The notes under the pieces: model-generated | Told to the model about the DNA's origin: nothing | Database searches by the model: none | The model's input: only the letters and a program-made list of their open reading frames with translations | Position numbers and translations under genes: made by a program | Shown: positions 1-7,930 of the stretch, piece after piece | How positions within the stretch are numbered: position 1 is the first letter of the stretch | Layout: every line of letters begins with the position of its first letter | Source: Faeciplasma sp048393055 | Lineage (GTDB): Bacteria > Bacillota > Clostridia > Oscillospirales > Ruminococcaceae | NCBI GenBank assembly: GCA_048393055.1 | Contig: DBFJJS010000010.1 | Location: 372,001-436,000 of the forward strand | Length of the DNA: 64,000 nt | Reading direction: 5' to 3'

Positions 1-90
1 GACCAAAAATACGGAAGAACCCTTCTGTACTTCACTCCCGACGAGCGCACTCTAGAAATGATATCACCCTACCTGCCGAGGTTGATATGA
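1..90 (+). CDS. 3' end of an unidentified protein
   Basis: An open frame enters from the left edge and ends with a TGA at 88-90, giving the last 29 residues of a protein that finishes in SPYLPRLI. The stop overlaps the start of acpS in an ATGA arrangement, so the two are probably translationally coupled. The fragment carries no motif I can assign. Confidence 0.6.
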   Translation, partial: DQKYGRTLLYFTPDERTLEMISPYLPRLI

Positions 91-458
91 GAGCCGTCAG
101 GGTTGGGATAGACAGCGTCGAAATAGGCAGGCTGAAAGAAAGCGTCGAGCGCGGAAGCGACAGATTCTTAAGGCGCGTTTATTCCGAAGAGGAAATACAA
201 ATGCTTTGCCAAAAGGGAATGAAGGCGGAATCCTTGGCGGCAAATTTTGCGGTTAAGGAGGCTTTCTCAAAGGCAATCGGAACGGGAGTTGTCGGCTTTA
301 GGCTCAACGAGGTCTCCACGCTCAGGGACGAGCTCGGCGCGCCGTATATCAAGCTCTCGGGCGCGGCTTTGGAGCTTGTGGGCGATTACAACTTTACAGT
401 CAGCATAACGCATACCGAGACGACTGCAACGGCAATTGTTATTGCATATAAGGAATAA
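87..458 (+). CDS. acpS: Holo-[acyl-carrier-protein] synthase
   Basis: Transfers the 4'-phosphopantetheine arm from coenzyme A to the serine of acyl carrier protein in the cytoplasm, activating it for fatty acid synthesis. At 123 residues it has the usual AcpS length. The family signature is complete: the N-terminal GIDSVEIGR with magnesium-binding Asp9, and NFAVKEAFSKAIGTG with Glu58 and the following lysine. The ATG overlaps the upstream stop. It is followed after 8 nt by an NAD(P)HX dehydratase gene, a neighbour pair common in Firmicutes. No unusual features. Confidence 0.97.
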   Translation: MRAVRVGIDSVEIGRLKESVERGSDRFLRRVYSEEEIQMLCQKGMKAESLAANFAVKEAFSKAIGTGVVGFRLNEVSTLRDELGAPYIKLSGAALELVGDYNFTVSITHTETTATAIVIAYKE

Positions 459-466
459 AATTTGAT

Positions 467-1447
467 ATGTCAAAACATATTTCATTCGAGACTCTTCGAG
501 CCGCTGAGATTGCGGCGGAAAACCGCAATATTCATATATCTCGCTGCATAAAGCCGGACGGCGGCGAGCTTGAAATAGTCTCAAGGCGTATGGCCATGTC
601 GCTTGTCAAAAAGCGCCCGATTAATTCACACAAGGGTACTTTCGGAACTCTTGTAGCCATAACCGGCTCCGACAGGTTCCCGGGCGCTTCTAATATATCA
701 TGTCTTGCAGCCCTTCGCTCCGGCGTAGGGCTTGTTAAGGTGTTTTCAACCGAAAGCGCATGCAGGTCGCTTGCGTGCAACGCAATTGAAGCGACGCTTG
801 TTCCCTGCCCTTCCGACGCTGACGGGTTCATGCTCCCAGTCGGCTGCATGACAGAAGAAATAATCCGTTCCCTCGGACGCGCGTCCGCTGTTTTGATAGG
901 CTGCGGCCTTGGAAAGACAGAAGGAACATTTAAAATTCTTGAGACCGTAATTGAAAATGCAAATTGTCCCATAATTATAGACGCAGACGGAATAAACCTT
1001 GTCTGCACCCGCATAGAATTACTTAGAAAAGCAAGGACAGAGGTTATCCTGACTCCGCATCCGGCAGAGCTTAGCCGTCTGGCAGGCGTCAGCCTTGACG
1101 AAGCGATACGCAAAAGATATCAAATAGCCAGGCAGCTTTCCAATAAATTTGGCATTACTGTAGCTGCAAAATCATGCGCTACTATTATTGTCTCAAGGCA
1201 GGGCAGCAGCGTTACAATGTTTGGAAACGACGGTCTTGCAAAGGGAGGCAGCGGCGATCTGCTCGCAGGGCTGACAGCATCCTTTGCAGCGCAGGGGCTT
1301 TCCCCCGCAAACGCTTCCATCCTTGGCAGCGCGATACTTGGAATAGCCTGTGAAAGGGTTTCAAAAAGGCTTTCCAAGACCGGAATGCTTGCAAGTGATA
1401 TTATTAACTATCTTCCTGAGCTTTTCAAGAAATTTGAAAGGGCTTGA
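467..1447 (+). CDS. nnrD: ADP-dependent NAD(P)H-hydrate dehydratase
   Basis: Repairs hydrated (damaged) NADH and NADPH by ADP-dependent dehydration; ribokinase-like fold, cytoplasmic. The dehydratase domain runs from about residue 46 to the end: HKGTFGTLVAITGS near 55-68, TPHPAELSRLAG near 196-207, and the nucleotide-site GGSGD at 260-264. The first 45 residues match neither this domain nor, as far as I can judge, the epimerase (NnrE) domain often fused to it, so this is a stand-alone dehydratase with a short unexplained extension. A later ATG at 590 would remove the extension but has a poorly spaced SD. The gene shares AcpS's operon and its stop abuts the next gene. Confidence 0.92.
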   Translation: MSKHISFETLRAAEIAAENRNIHISRCIKPDGGELEIVSRRMAMSLVKKRPINSHKGTFGTLVAITGSDRFPGASNISCLAALRSGVGLVKVFSTESACRSLACNAIEATLVPCPSDADGFMLPVGCMTEEIIRSLGRASAVLIGCGLGKTEGTFKILETVIENANCPIIIDADGINLVCTRIELLRKARTEVILTPHPAELSRLAGVSLDEAIRKRYQIARQLSNKFGITVAAKSCATIIVSRQGSSVTMFGNDGLAKGGSGDLLAGLTASFAAQGLSPANASILGSAILGIACERVSKRLSKTGMLASDIINYLPELFKKFERA

Positions 1448-1452
1448 GTAGA

Positions 1453-2067
1453 TTGAAAAGATTATTTGCAATTGTTTTAGTAATTACAGTTACCCTCTGC
1501 GGCTGCGCGCCAAAATCCTCCGATGAAAGGACACTGCCAAAATGCTTTAACAGTACGGTGGCTATCGACTTTGACGATACGACCTATGAAGCAATCATGT
1601 CGCGTTTAGCTGACGGCTGGTGGGAGGTCGAGCTTACCGCTCCCGAGGCGGTAAAGGGTCTTGTTTTCTCAATCAACGGCGGCGATACCGAAATTTCTTT
1701 TAAGGGGCTGCACTTTACATTTGACACGTCGAAGTTCCCTGTTGGATCGGTAGTTTCGCTGGCAGTCAAATCCTTTGACAGGCTCGCTCCGCTGACTCTC
1801 GATATCGTCGAGGGCGACGCAAACGACTTTGCCTCCGGCGACGCCGATGGAATGACCTATTCCATTACGCTCGATAAAAACGGCACTCCTCTTTCTATGG
1901 AGCTTGGCGACTACGGCATGAAAATAACATTTGTAAGCTTTGAGGAAATAGAGGAGACCGAAGAACCTGAATCGGGCGCTGTAACCGGAAGCGAAACCAC
2001 GGTCACAACCTCACCTGACGTCACATCCGAGCCGGAAGTAACATCTACCTCCGCAGAAGTGCATTAA
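1453..2067 (+). CDS. Predicted lipoprotein, function unknown
   Basis: A secreted, lipid-anchored protein of about 204 residues. It begins with a basic hydrophobic signal peptide ending in the lipobox LCGC and finishes with a Thr/Ser/Glu-rich low-complexity tail typical of a cell-wall spacer. The middle is acidic and I recognise no domain. I place the start at the TTG at 1453 because AAAGGG at 1437-1442 lies 10 nt upstream; another in-frame TTG at 1444 overlaps the nnrD stop but sits almost on the SD. It is the last gene of the acpS operon before a terminator. Confidence 0.75.
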   Translation: MKRLFAIVLVITVTLCGCAPKSSDERTLPKCFNSTVAIDFDDTTYEAIMSRLADGWWEVELTAPEAVKGLVFSINGGDTEISFKGLHFTFDTSKFPVGSVVSLAVKSFDRLAPLTLDIVEGDANDFASGDADGMTYSITLDKNGTPLSMELGDYGMKITFVSFEEIEETEEPESGAVTGSETTVTTSPDVTSEPEVTSTSAEVH

Positions 2068-2074
2068 AATACAC

Positions 2075-2104
2075 CCCTCCTCGCCGAGCACTCGGCAAGG
2101 AGGG
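2075..2104. terminator. Bidirectional intrinsic terminator
   Basis: A 14-bp stem (CCCTCCTCGCCGAG with its complement, one C-A mismatch) with a 2-nt apex is followed by AAAAATTATTATA. It lies between the convergent lipoprotein and asnB genes and can serve both. Confidence 0.75.
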
Positions 2105-2131
2105 AAAAATTATTATATAAATTATGCAAAT

Positions 2132-3712
2132 TTATTTTCCGCTGTCTCCGTAATTTGAAAGGACTCTTGCGGAAGGATCGTCGACGTCGCAGCCCTCCCA
2201 GCTCTTGTTGGGCATCCAGAAGCCTGCGATCATCTGAGACTGATCCGGATAATACTTTTCAAAAATCTCGCGGTACAAAAGCGATTCCTTTGTAAACGGC
2301 GTGCTGTAGCTGTACAGCGCGCATTTTTTGTTAAACTCGTCGTCTGAGTACAGACTGTTCGCGTATTCCTTTAAATAATCGACCATTGAATGACCCACCG
2401 CGTCGGAAAACGCCGCCTTTTCTCGGTACAGTATGTCGTGAGGGAGATAATCCCCTTCAAACGCATGGCGCAAGAGGTACTTTCCCTTGCCGTAGGTGTT
2501 GAGCTTCTTCTTGGGGTCTACTGCCATTACGTACTTTACAAAGTCAATGTCGCCAAAAGGCACCCTTGCTTCAAGTGAGTTCACCGAAATACAGCGGTCA
2601 GCCCGGAGCACATCGTACATATGAAGCTCTCTGACACGCTTTTGCGATTCCTTTTGGAATTCCTGCGCGGACGGTGCAAAATCAGTGTACTTGTAACCGA
2701 AAAGCTCGTCTGAAATCTCGCCCGTTAAAAGCACCCGTATATCGGTATTTTCATGTATCCACTTACACAGAAGATACATTCCCATACTCGCCCTTATTGT
2801 AGTTATATCGTATGTTCCGAGAATTTTTATTACTTCTTCGAGCGACGATATAACGTCCTCACGGGTGATTATGACCTCGGTGTGGTCGCTTCCTATGTAA
2901 TCTGCGACCTCCTTGGCATACTTTAGGTCTATAGCGTCTTCGCACATGCCTATTGCGAACGTCCTGATAGGCTTTGCGGATTTTCTTTGGGCTATCGCGC
3001 AGACCAGCGACGAATCGAGTCCGCCGGACAAAAGAAATCCCACCTTTGCGTCTGCAACGAGCCGCTTTTCAACTCCAGCTATCAGCTTATCGTGTATATT
3101 TTTGCAGACGGTTTCCAAATCGTCCTCTATTACGGCAGACACTTCAGTCAAATCGCAGTATTTAATAAACTGACCGTCCTTATAGTAGTGACCCGGAGGA
3201 AACGGATATATCTTTTTTACCATGCCCACAAGGTTTTTGGGCTCACTTGCAAAAACTATTGCCCCACTGTCGTCATAGCCATAGTACAGCGGACGTATTC
3301 CAATGGGGTCGCGCGCGGCTATATACCCGCCGCTGCATCCATCGTAAATTATAAGGGCAAACTCGGCGTCCAGAAGGTTAAACATCTTTGTTCCGTATTC
3401 CAGATACATCGGTATCAGTACCTCGCAATCCGAGCCGGTTGTAAAGCTGTAGCCCTTGGCGGTAAGCTCCCGCTCGAGCGACCTGAAGTTATATATCTCG
3501 CCGTTGCAGACAAGGCAGCTTCCGTTAAGCTCAAACGGCTGCATTCCCTTTGACGTAAGATCCATTATGGCAAGCCTGTGAAAGCCCAAAAGCCCGCTTC
3601 CGGTGTCGATTATGCGGGAATCGTCCGGACCTCTTGAAACGGTCCTGTCAAAACCTTTTTTAAAGGTTTCAAAGTCTACTCCGCTTTTGCAGTAACCCAT
3701 TATTGAACACAT
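2132..3712 (-). CDS. asnB: Asparagine synthetase, glutamine-hydrolysing
   Basis: Makes asparagine from aspartate, ATP and glutamine-derived ammonia in the cytoplasm. The N-terminal class II amidotransferase domain starts with the catalytic Cys2 (MCSIMGYC) and contains CNGEIYN near 69-75. The C-terminal synthetase domain carries the pyrophosphate loop SGGLDSS at 229-235. At 526 residues it is close to E. coli AsnB. The start has GGAG 8 nt upstream. It is downstream of amtB and glnN on the same strand and is likely the last gene of that nitrogen operon, although a stem-loop and a repeat separate it from amtB. Confidence 0.95.
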   Translation of the reverse strand: MCSIMGYCKSGVDFETFKKGFDRTVSRGPDDSRIIDTGSGLLGFHRLAIMDLTSKGMQPFELNGSCLVCNGEIYNFRSLERELTAKGYSFTTGSDCEVLIPMYLEYGTKMFNLLDAEFALIIYDGCSGGYIAARDPIGIRPLYYGYDDSGAIVFASEPKNLVGMVKKIYPFPPGHYYKDGQFIKYCDLTEVSAVIEDDLETVCKNIHDKLIAGVEKRLVADAKVGFLLSGGLDSSLVCAIAQRKSAKPIRTFAIGMCEDAIDLKYAKEVADYIGSDHTEVIITREDVISSLEEVIKILGTYDITTIRASMGMYLLCKWIHENTDIRVLLTGEISDELFGYKYTDFAPSAQEFQKESQKRVRELHMYDVLRADRCISVNSLEARVPFGDIDFVKYVMAVDPKKKLNTYGKGKYLLRHAFEGDYLPHDILYREKAAFSDAVGHSMVDYLKEYANSLYSDDEFNKKCALYSYSTPFTKESLLYREIFEKYYPDQSQMIAGFWMPNKSWEGCDVDDPSARVLSNYGDSGK

Positions 3713-3735
3713 ATACCTAACTCCATATCCTACGG

Positions 3736-3772
3736 CTGTGCAGACGCCCGTATATACAAGACGTCTGCACAG
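3736..3772. repeat. Intercistronic stem-loop between amtB and asnB
   Basis: Perfect 11-bp arms CTGTGCAGACG and CGTCTGCACAG enclose a 15-nt loop. There is no T-run on either side, so it is more likely an mRNA stability or processing hairpin than a terminator. It lies just upstream of the asnB SD. Confidence 0.5.
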
Positions 3773-3797
3773 TACACCTGTTTATTAATTTTGCGAT

Positions 3798-3827
3798 GAG
3801 ATTATTATCTCTGAGATTATTATCTCT
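3798..3827. repeat. Two tandem 15-bp units after the amtB stop
   Basis: GAGATTATTATCTCT occurs twice in a row without a gap. Each unit is itself an imperfect dyad (GAGAT...ATCTC), so the RNA could form two small hairpins. It starts 4 nt beyond the amtB stop codon. Confidence 0.6.
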
Positions 3828-3831
3828 GAGA

Positions 3832-5577
3832 TCACTCTACATCCTGAAGGGCGTCGTAGCCCTCTTCTCCGGTCCTTACCTTGACAACGTTCTCAACATC
3901 GTATACGAAAATCTTTCCGTCTCCGATATGTCCGGTGTAAAGAACCTTCTTAGCAGTCTCAATAACAGTTCTTACCGGTACCTTGCTTACTACGATATCA
4001 AGCTGAATCTTCGGTAAGAGCGTGGTCTCGACCTCAGCTCCGCGGTAATACTCCGGCTTACCCTTCTGCTGACCGCAGCCCAAAACGTGGGTAACTGTCA
4101 TACCTGTAATTCCGAGACCGCTCATTGCTTCCTTAAGAGCCTCGAAGCGGCTTTCCTTGCAGATGATTTCAACCTTTGTGAACTTGGGAGAGCCTTCCTC
4201 GCGTGAAACAGCGTGTTTAACCGGAACAGCCTCCGCAACAGGTACTTCCGCTGTACTTTGTGCAGCCGCAGCATTTATTCCGGCAACAGGCAGTTCTGCA
4301 ACGCTGCTGTAGTCTACGCTGTCAACAGTGGGAGCAAAATCGGGATACGCGCGGTTGCCGTGCTCTCCGATATCAAGTCCTGCCATTTCCTCTTCGGCGG
4401 AAACGCGAATGCCAACTGTCTTCTTAAGAACAAACCATACAAGGCTTGACGCCGCGAATACAAATGCTCCTACCGCTACGATTCCGAGAAGCTGAGCGCC
4501 CAGAAGTCCGAAGCCTCCGCCGTAGAACAGACCGTTTCTTGTCGAAAGGGTTGTCACGCCTTCCTTTGCAAACAGACCTACGCAAATCGTTCCGAAAATT
4601 CCGCAGCACAGATGCACTGAAGTAGCGCCGACGGGGTCGTCGATTCCAATGCGGTCAAAGAACATTACCGCAAATACTACAAGCACACCGGCAATAGCTC
4701 CTATAAGCATCGATACGCCGACAGTTACATAAGCGCAGCTTGCGGTTACGCCGACCAGTCCGGCAAGGCATCCGTTTATCGTCATGCCGAGATCCGGCTT
4801 TCCGATGAATACCCATGCCGCTATGGTAGATGTAAGAACTGCGGCTATAGCGGATGTGTTGGTCGTCATGAGTATGTGCATAACGTCGGACGGATTCTGG
4901 AAGCTCATTGTCGAGCCGGGGTTGAAGCCAAACCATCCGAGCCACAGAACAAACAATCCGATTACCGCAAGCGACATGCTGTGTCCTGGAATGGCGCGCG
5001 GACGTCCGTTCTTATCATACTTTCCGATACGAGGGCCAAGTATCATCGCGCCCGAAAGCGCAGCCCAGCCGCCGACGGAGTGAACAGCCGTATCTCCCGC
5101 GAAGTCCTGGAATCCGATATCGGCAAGCCATCCGCCGCCCCAGATCCAGTGTCCGACTACAGGGTAGATGAAGAGCGTCAAAACAAAGGAGAATATGATA
5201 AACGATATGTACTTTACCCTTTCTGCAACCGCACCTGAAACTATCGTGGCGGCAGTTCCGCAGAACACAAGCTGGAAGAAGAATTTGCCCCAAAACGGAA
5301 CATTTGAAGTAAGAGTATCGTCGTATGCGGACAAGTCTGAATTTCCGAGAATCCAGAGGTTCTCCGTTCCTATTATCGGGTTGTCGCCTCCGAACATCAG
5401 CCCCCAGCCCAAAAGCATGAAGCCGAGCGATGAAACGGCAAATACAATGAAGTTCTTTGACAGGATATTGACGGTGTTCTTAGAGCGTGCAAATCCCGCC
5501 TCAACGGTCGCAAAGCCAAGGTTCATGAAGAAAACCAGAATAGCGCACAGGAAAACCCATAGCGTATCTATAAGCAT
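3832..5577 (-). CDS. amtB: Ammonium transporter with C-terminal PII domain
   Basis: An Amt/Rh ammonium channel fused to its own PII (GlnK) signal protein. From the upstream ATG at 5586, residues 1-395 hold about eleven membrane helices with the pore histidines at His169 (AVHSVGG) and His325 (SVHLCCG). A 70-residue Ala/Pro/Glu-rich linker follows, then a complete PII domain at about 468-580 with T-loop tyrosines 513-514 (YYRG) and B-loop TGHIGDGKIFV. In most bacteria PII is a separate protein that plugs the channel; here the plug is tethered. I prefer the ATG at 5577 since AGAAAGGA lies 9 nt before it. It follows glnN by 36 nt in the same operon. Confidence 0.95.
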   Translation of the reverse strand: MLIDTLWVFLCAILVFFMNLGFATVEAGFARSKNTVNILSKNFIVFAVSSLGFMLLGWGLMFGGDNPIIGTENLWILGNSDLSAYDDTLTSNVPFWGKFFFQLVFCGTAATIVSGAVAERVKYISFIIFSFVLTLFIYPVVGHWIWGGGWLADIGFQDFAGDTAVHSVGGWAALSGAMILGPRIGKYDKNGRPRAIPGHSMSLAVIGLFVLWLGWFGFNPGSTMSFQNPSDVMHILMTTNTSAIAAVLTSTIAAWVFIGKPDLGMTINGCLAGLVGVTASCAYVTVGVSMLIGAIAGVLVVFAVMFFDRIGIDDPVGATSVHLCCGIFGTICVGLFAKEGVTTLSTRNGLFYGGGFGLLGAQLLGIVAVGAFVFAASSLVWFVLKKTVGIRVSAEEEMAGLDIGEHGNRAYPDFAPTVDSVDYSSVAELPVAGINAAAAQSTAEVPVAEAVPVKHAVSREEGSPKFTKVEIICKESRFEALKEAMSGLGITGMTVTHVLGCGQQKGKPEYYRGAEVETTLLPKIQLDIVVSKVPVRTVIETAKKVLYTGHIGDGKIFVYDVENVVKVRTGEEGYDALQDVE

Positions 5578-5613
5578 GCTGATCATTCCTTTCTAATTTC
5601 CCCTTTGGGGTGT

Positions 5614-7710
5614 TTATTTTACTCCAAACAAAAGCTTATCATATGTCGGGAAGGGCCAGTATTTTTCTGCGGTAAGAGTTTCCGCCTCGTCGCAGGGCGC
5701 TCTTAGCTCAGACATCCTGGGAAGTATCTCGTCCCTTATGTAGTAGGACGCCTGCGTAACGTCCGATATAGACTTGAACTGAGCTATCGCCTTCTCAAGC
5801 TCTTCTGTCGCGTCGTCTATCTTGTCGGTAAGAGATGAAAGGCGCTCGATAAGCTTCTTTTCGCTCCTTATCGAAATGTCCGGCGAAACAGCCGTTTTTA
5901 TTGCGCATGTCTTTGCAAGGTCGGAAACGTACGCCTCGACAGCGGGGATTATCTCCTTTCTCGACATGTCTACCATGGTGTTGGCCTCGATATTTACAGA
6001 CTTGCAGTAGTTATCGAGCATTATCTCGCACCTTGACTGAAGCTCTGCTACCGAGAACACCTTGTGAGATGTGAGCATGTCGACGTTCTTTTTATCCAAA
6101 AGCCTCGGCATACAATCAGGGGTTGTCTTAAGATTGAGAAGCCCTCTGACCTCGGTCGCTTCCTTTATCCAGGCGTCGTCGTAGCCGTTGCCGTTAAAGA
6201 TAATCCTCTTGTGATCCTTGATCGTTTTCTTTATCATCTCGTGAAGAGCGGTTTCAAAATCGCTTGCACCCTCAAGACGGTCCGCATATATCTTAAGGGA
6301 CTCGGCAACAGCGGAGTTGAGCATCATGTTTGCACATGCTATACTGTTTGACGAACCGAGCATACGGAATTCAAACTTGTTTCCGGTAAACGCGAACGGC
6401 GACGTGCGGTTTCGGTCGGTGGTGTCGCGGGTAAACCTAGGCAATACGTGAACTCCGAGCTTCATTACCGTCTTTTCCGCGCCGTTGTATGGAGTATCAT
6501 TTTCAATAGCGTCCAAAACGGCAGTGAGCTCATCGCCAAGGAAGATCGAAACTACTGCCGGAGGCGCTTCATTTGCTCCGAGCCTGTGGTCGTTTCCTGC
6601 GGTCGCAACAGAAAGCCTCAAAAGATCCTGATAATCGTCGACCGCCTTGATTACCGCGCACAGGAACAGAAGGAACTGCGCGTTCTCATACGGGGTTTCG
6701 CCGGGAGTCAGAAGATTTACTCCGGTATCTGTTGAAATAGACCAGTTATTGTGCTTGCCGCTTCCGTTTACTCCCGCGAACGGCTTCTCATGCAAAAGGC
6801 ATACAAGACCGTGCTTTGCCGCAACCTTCTGCATTATCTCCATGGTGAGCTGATTGTGGTCGGTGGCGATATTCGTGGTCGAATAAATGGGGGCAAGCTC
6901 GTGCTGAGCGGGAGCTACCTCGTTGTGCTCGGTCTTGGCGAGAATTCCGAGCTTCCAAAGTTCCTCGTTGAGATCCTTCATGTACTCGGCAACCCTCGGC
7001 TTAATAACTCCGAAGTAGTGGTCGTCAAGCTCCTGACCCTTTGGAGGCTTTGCCCCAAACAGCGTCCTGCCGGTAAAAACAAGGTCCTTTCTCTGCTCGT
7101 ACATTTCCTTTGTTATAAGGAAGTACTCCTGCTCGGGTCCTACAGAGGTGCGCACGCACTTTACGCTGTCGTTGCCGAAAAGCCTTAAAATTCTGAGCGC
7201 CTGCTTGTTTAACGCCTCCATCGAACGAAGCAGCGGGGTCTTTTTGTCGAGAGCCTCGCCTCCGTAGGAGCAAAACGCAGTCGGTATGCAAAGAGTATTG
7301 TCCTTGATAAACGCATACGATGTTGGATCCCATGCGGTATAGCCCCTGGCTTCAAAGGTCGCCCTTAAGCCTCCCGACGGGAACGATGAAGCGTCCGGCT
7401 CGCCCTTTATAAGCTCCTTGCCCGAAAACTCCATTATAACCCTGCCGTCCGCCGCGGGAGATATAAAAGCGTCGTGCTTTTCAGCGGTTATTCCCGTAAG
7501 CGGCTGGAACCAGTGAGTAAAATGCGTAGCACCGTTTGCAACGGCCCAATCCTTCATCGCAGCGGCGACTGCGTCCGCAACATGCAAATCAAGCCGCGCG
7601 CCCTCGTCGATTGTTTTCTTCAGCGTCCTGTAGATATCGTCGGGCAGACTGGCTTTCATCATTCTGTCGTCAAATACCTTAGTGCCGAAAATCTCTGAAA
7701 CCATGCTCAT
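5614..7710 (-). CDS. glnN: Glutamine synthetase type III
   Basis: ATP-dependent synthesis of glutamine from glutamate and ammonium. Length (698 residues) and sequence fit the long GSIII family of anaerobes and cyanobacteria rather than the 440-residue GSI. Recognisable segments include GPEQEYFLI, AQHELAPIY, NGSGKHNNWS with the catalytic-site glycines and histidine, and NRTSPFAFTGNKFEFR. The ATG at 7710 has AAAGGAGAG 6 nt upstream; a TTG at 7716 is less likely. It is the first gene of a glnN-amtB-asnB transcript with a long regulatory leader, and it is the second glutamine synthetase in the window beside the type I enzyme at 15 kb. Confidence 0.96.
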   Translation of the reverse strand: MSMVSEIFGTKVFDDRMMKASLPDDIYRTLKKTIDEGARLDLHVADAVAAAMKDWAVANGATHFTHWFQPLTGITAEKHDAFISPAADGRVIMEFSGKELIKGEPDASSFPSGGLRATFEARGYTAWDPTSYAFIKDNTLCIPTAFCSYGGEALDKKTPLLRSMEALNKQALRILRLFGNDSVKCVRTSVGPEQEYFLITKEMYEQRKDLVFTGRTLFGAKPPKGQELDDHYFGVIKPRVAEYMKDLNEELWKLGILAKTEHNEVAPAQHELAPIYSTTNIATDHNQLTMEIMQKVAAKHGLVCLLHEKPFAGVNGSGKHNNWSISTDTGVNLLTPGETPYENAQFLLFLCAVIKAVDDYQDLLRLSVATAGNDHRLGANEAPPAVVSIFLGDELTAVLDAIENDTPYNGAEKTVMKLGVHVLPRFTRDTTDRNRTSPFAFTGNKFEFRMLGSSNSIACANMMLNSAVAESLKIYADRLEGASDFETALHEMIKKTIKDHKRIIFNGNGYDDAWIKEATEVRGLLNLKTTPDCMPRLLDKKNVDMLTSHKVFSVAELQSRCEIMLDNYCKSVNIEANTMVDMSRKEIIPAVEAYVSDLAKTCAIKTAVSPDISIRSEKKLIERLSSLTDKIDDATEELEKAIAQFKSISDVTQASYYIRDEILPRMSELRAPCDEAETLTAEKYWPFPTYDKLLFGVK

Positions 7711-7725
7711 AGACAACTCTCCTTT

Positions 7726-7772
7726 GTAAAAACAAAATCGGACAATGCGCCTTAGTCAGACGTCATTGCCCG
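7726..7772 (-). terminator. Leader terminator T2 of the glnN operon, overlapping a hexaloop hairpin
   Basis: Read on the minus strand, CGGGCAATG pairs with CATTGTCCG (9 bp) and is followed by ATTTTGTTTTT, an intrinsic terminator about 16 nt before the glnN start codon. Its left arm is also the left half of the hexaloop hairpin at 7757-7772, so the two structures exclude each other. This is the arrangement expected of an ANTAR antitermination switch. Confidence 0.75.
7757..7772 (-). promoter_or_regulatory. Candidate ANTAR hexaloop hairpin (P2), glnN leader
   Basis: Minus-strand RNA CGGGC-AAUGAC-GUCUG forms a 5-bp stem (two G-U pairs) with a six-nucleotide loop having A at position 1 and G at position 4, the features recognised by ANTAR proteins such as EutV and NasR. 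Forming it breaks terminator T2. Confidence 0.6.
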
Positions 7773-7796
7773 AAATTTTATCGTATAATGCTATTG

Positions 7797-7810
7797 CGGC
7801 TGCATTGCCG
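7797..7810 (-). promoter_or_regulatory. Candidate ANTAR hexaloop hairpin (P1), glnN leader
   Basis: Minus-strand RNA CGGC-AAUGCA-GCCG: a 4-bp GC stem with hexaloop A1/G4, 24 nt upstream of the second hexaloop hairpin. The pair has the spacing of a dual-hexaloop ANTAR site. Confidence 0.55.
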
Positions 7811-7852
7811 AAAAACAAAAAGCGCCTTAGAGACCTTTAATCTCTAAGACGC
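7811..7852 (-). terminator. Leader terminator T1 of the glnN operon
   Basis: On the minus strand GCGTCTTAGAGA pairs with TCTCTAAGGCGC (12 bp, one wobble, 7-nt loop) followed by TTTTTGTTTTT. It begins about ten nucleotides after the predicted transcription start, so without antitermination most transcripts would end here. Its left arm overlaps the hexaloop hairpin at 7845-7862. Confidence 0.85.
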
Positions 7853-7862
7853 CCTTGCCTTA
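7845..7862 (-). promoter_or_regulatory. Candidate ANTAR hexaloop hairpin at the 5' end of the glnN leader
   Basis: Minus-strand RNA UAAGGC-AAGGGC-GUCUUA gives a 6-bp stem with hexaloop A1/G4, starting at about +2 of the transcript. It uses bases needed for the left arm of terminator T1, so the two cannot coexist. Confidence 0.6.
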
Positions 7863-7869
7863 TGCTGTT

Positions 7870-7898
7870 ATTATACTCCCCTGAATCAGATTTGTCAA
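7870..7898 (-). promoter_or_regulatory. Sigma-A promoter of the glnN-amtB-asnB operon
   Basis: TTGACA at 7893-7898 and TATAAT at 7870-7875 on the minus strand are both perfect consensus boxes with a 17-nt spacer. Transcription should start near 7863. Confidence 0.9.
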
Positions 7899-7930
7899 TA
7901 TAATTTCAGCGCATTTATTAACAAAAAATA

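Noticed and set aside
1444..1452. TTG at 1444 as start of the lipoprotein
   Set aside because: It lies 1 nt from the AAAGGG SD; the TTG at 1453 is properly spaced and gives a standard signal peptide.
3736..3772. Terminator between amtB and asnB
   Set aside because: The stem is strong but no T-run follows on either strand.
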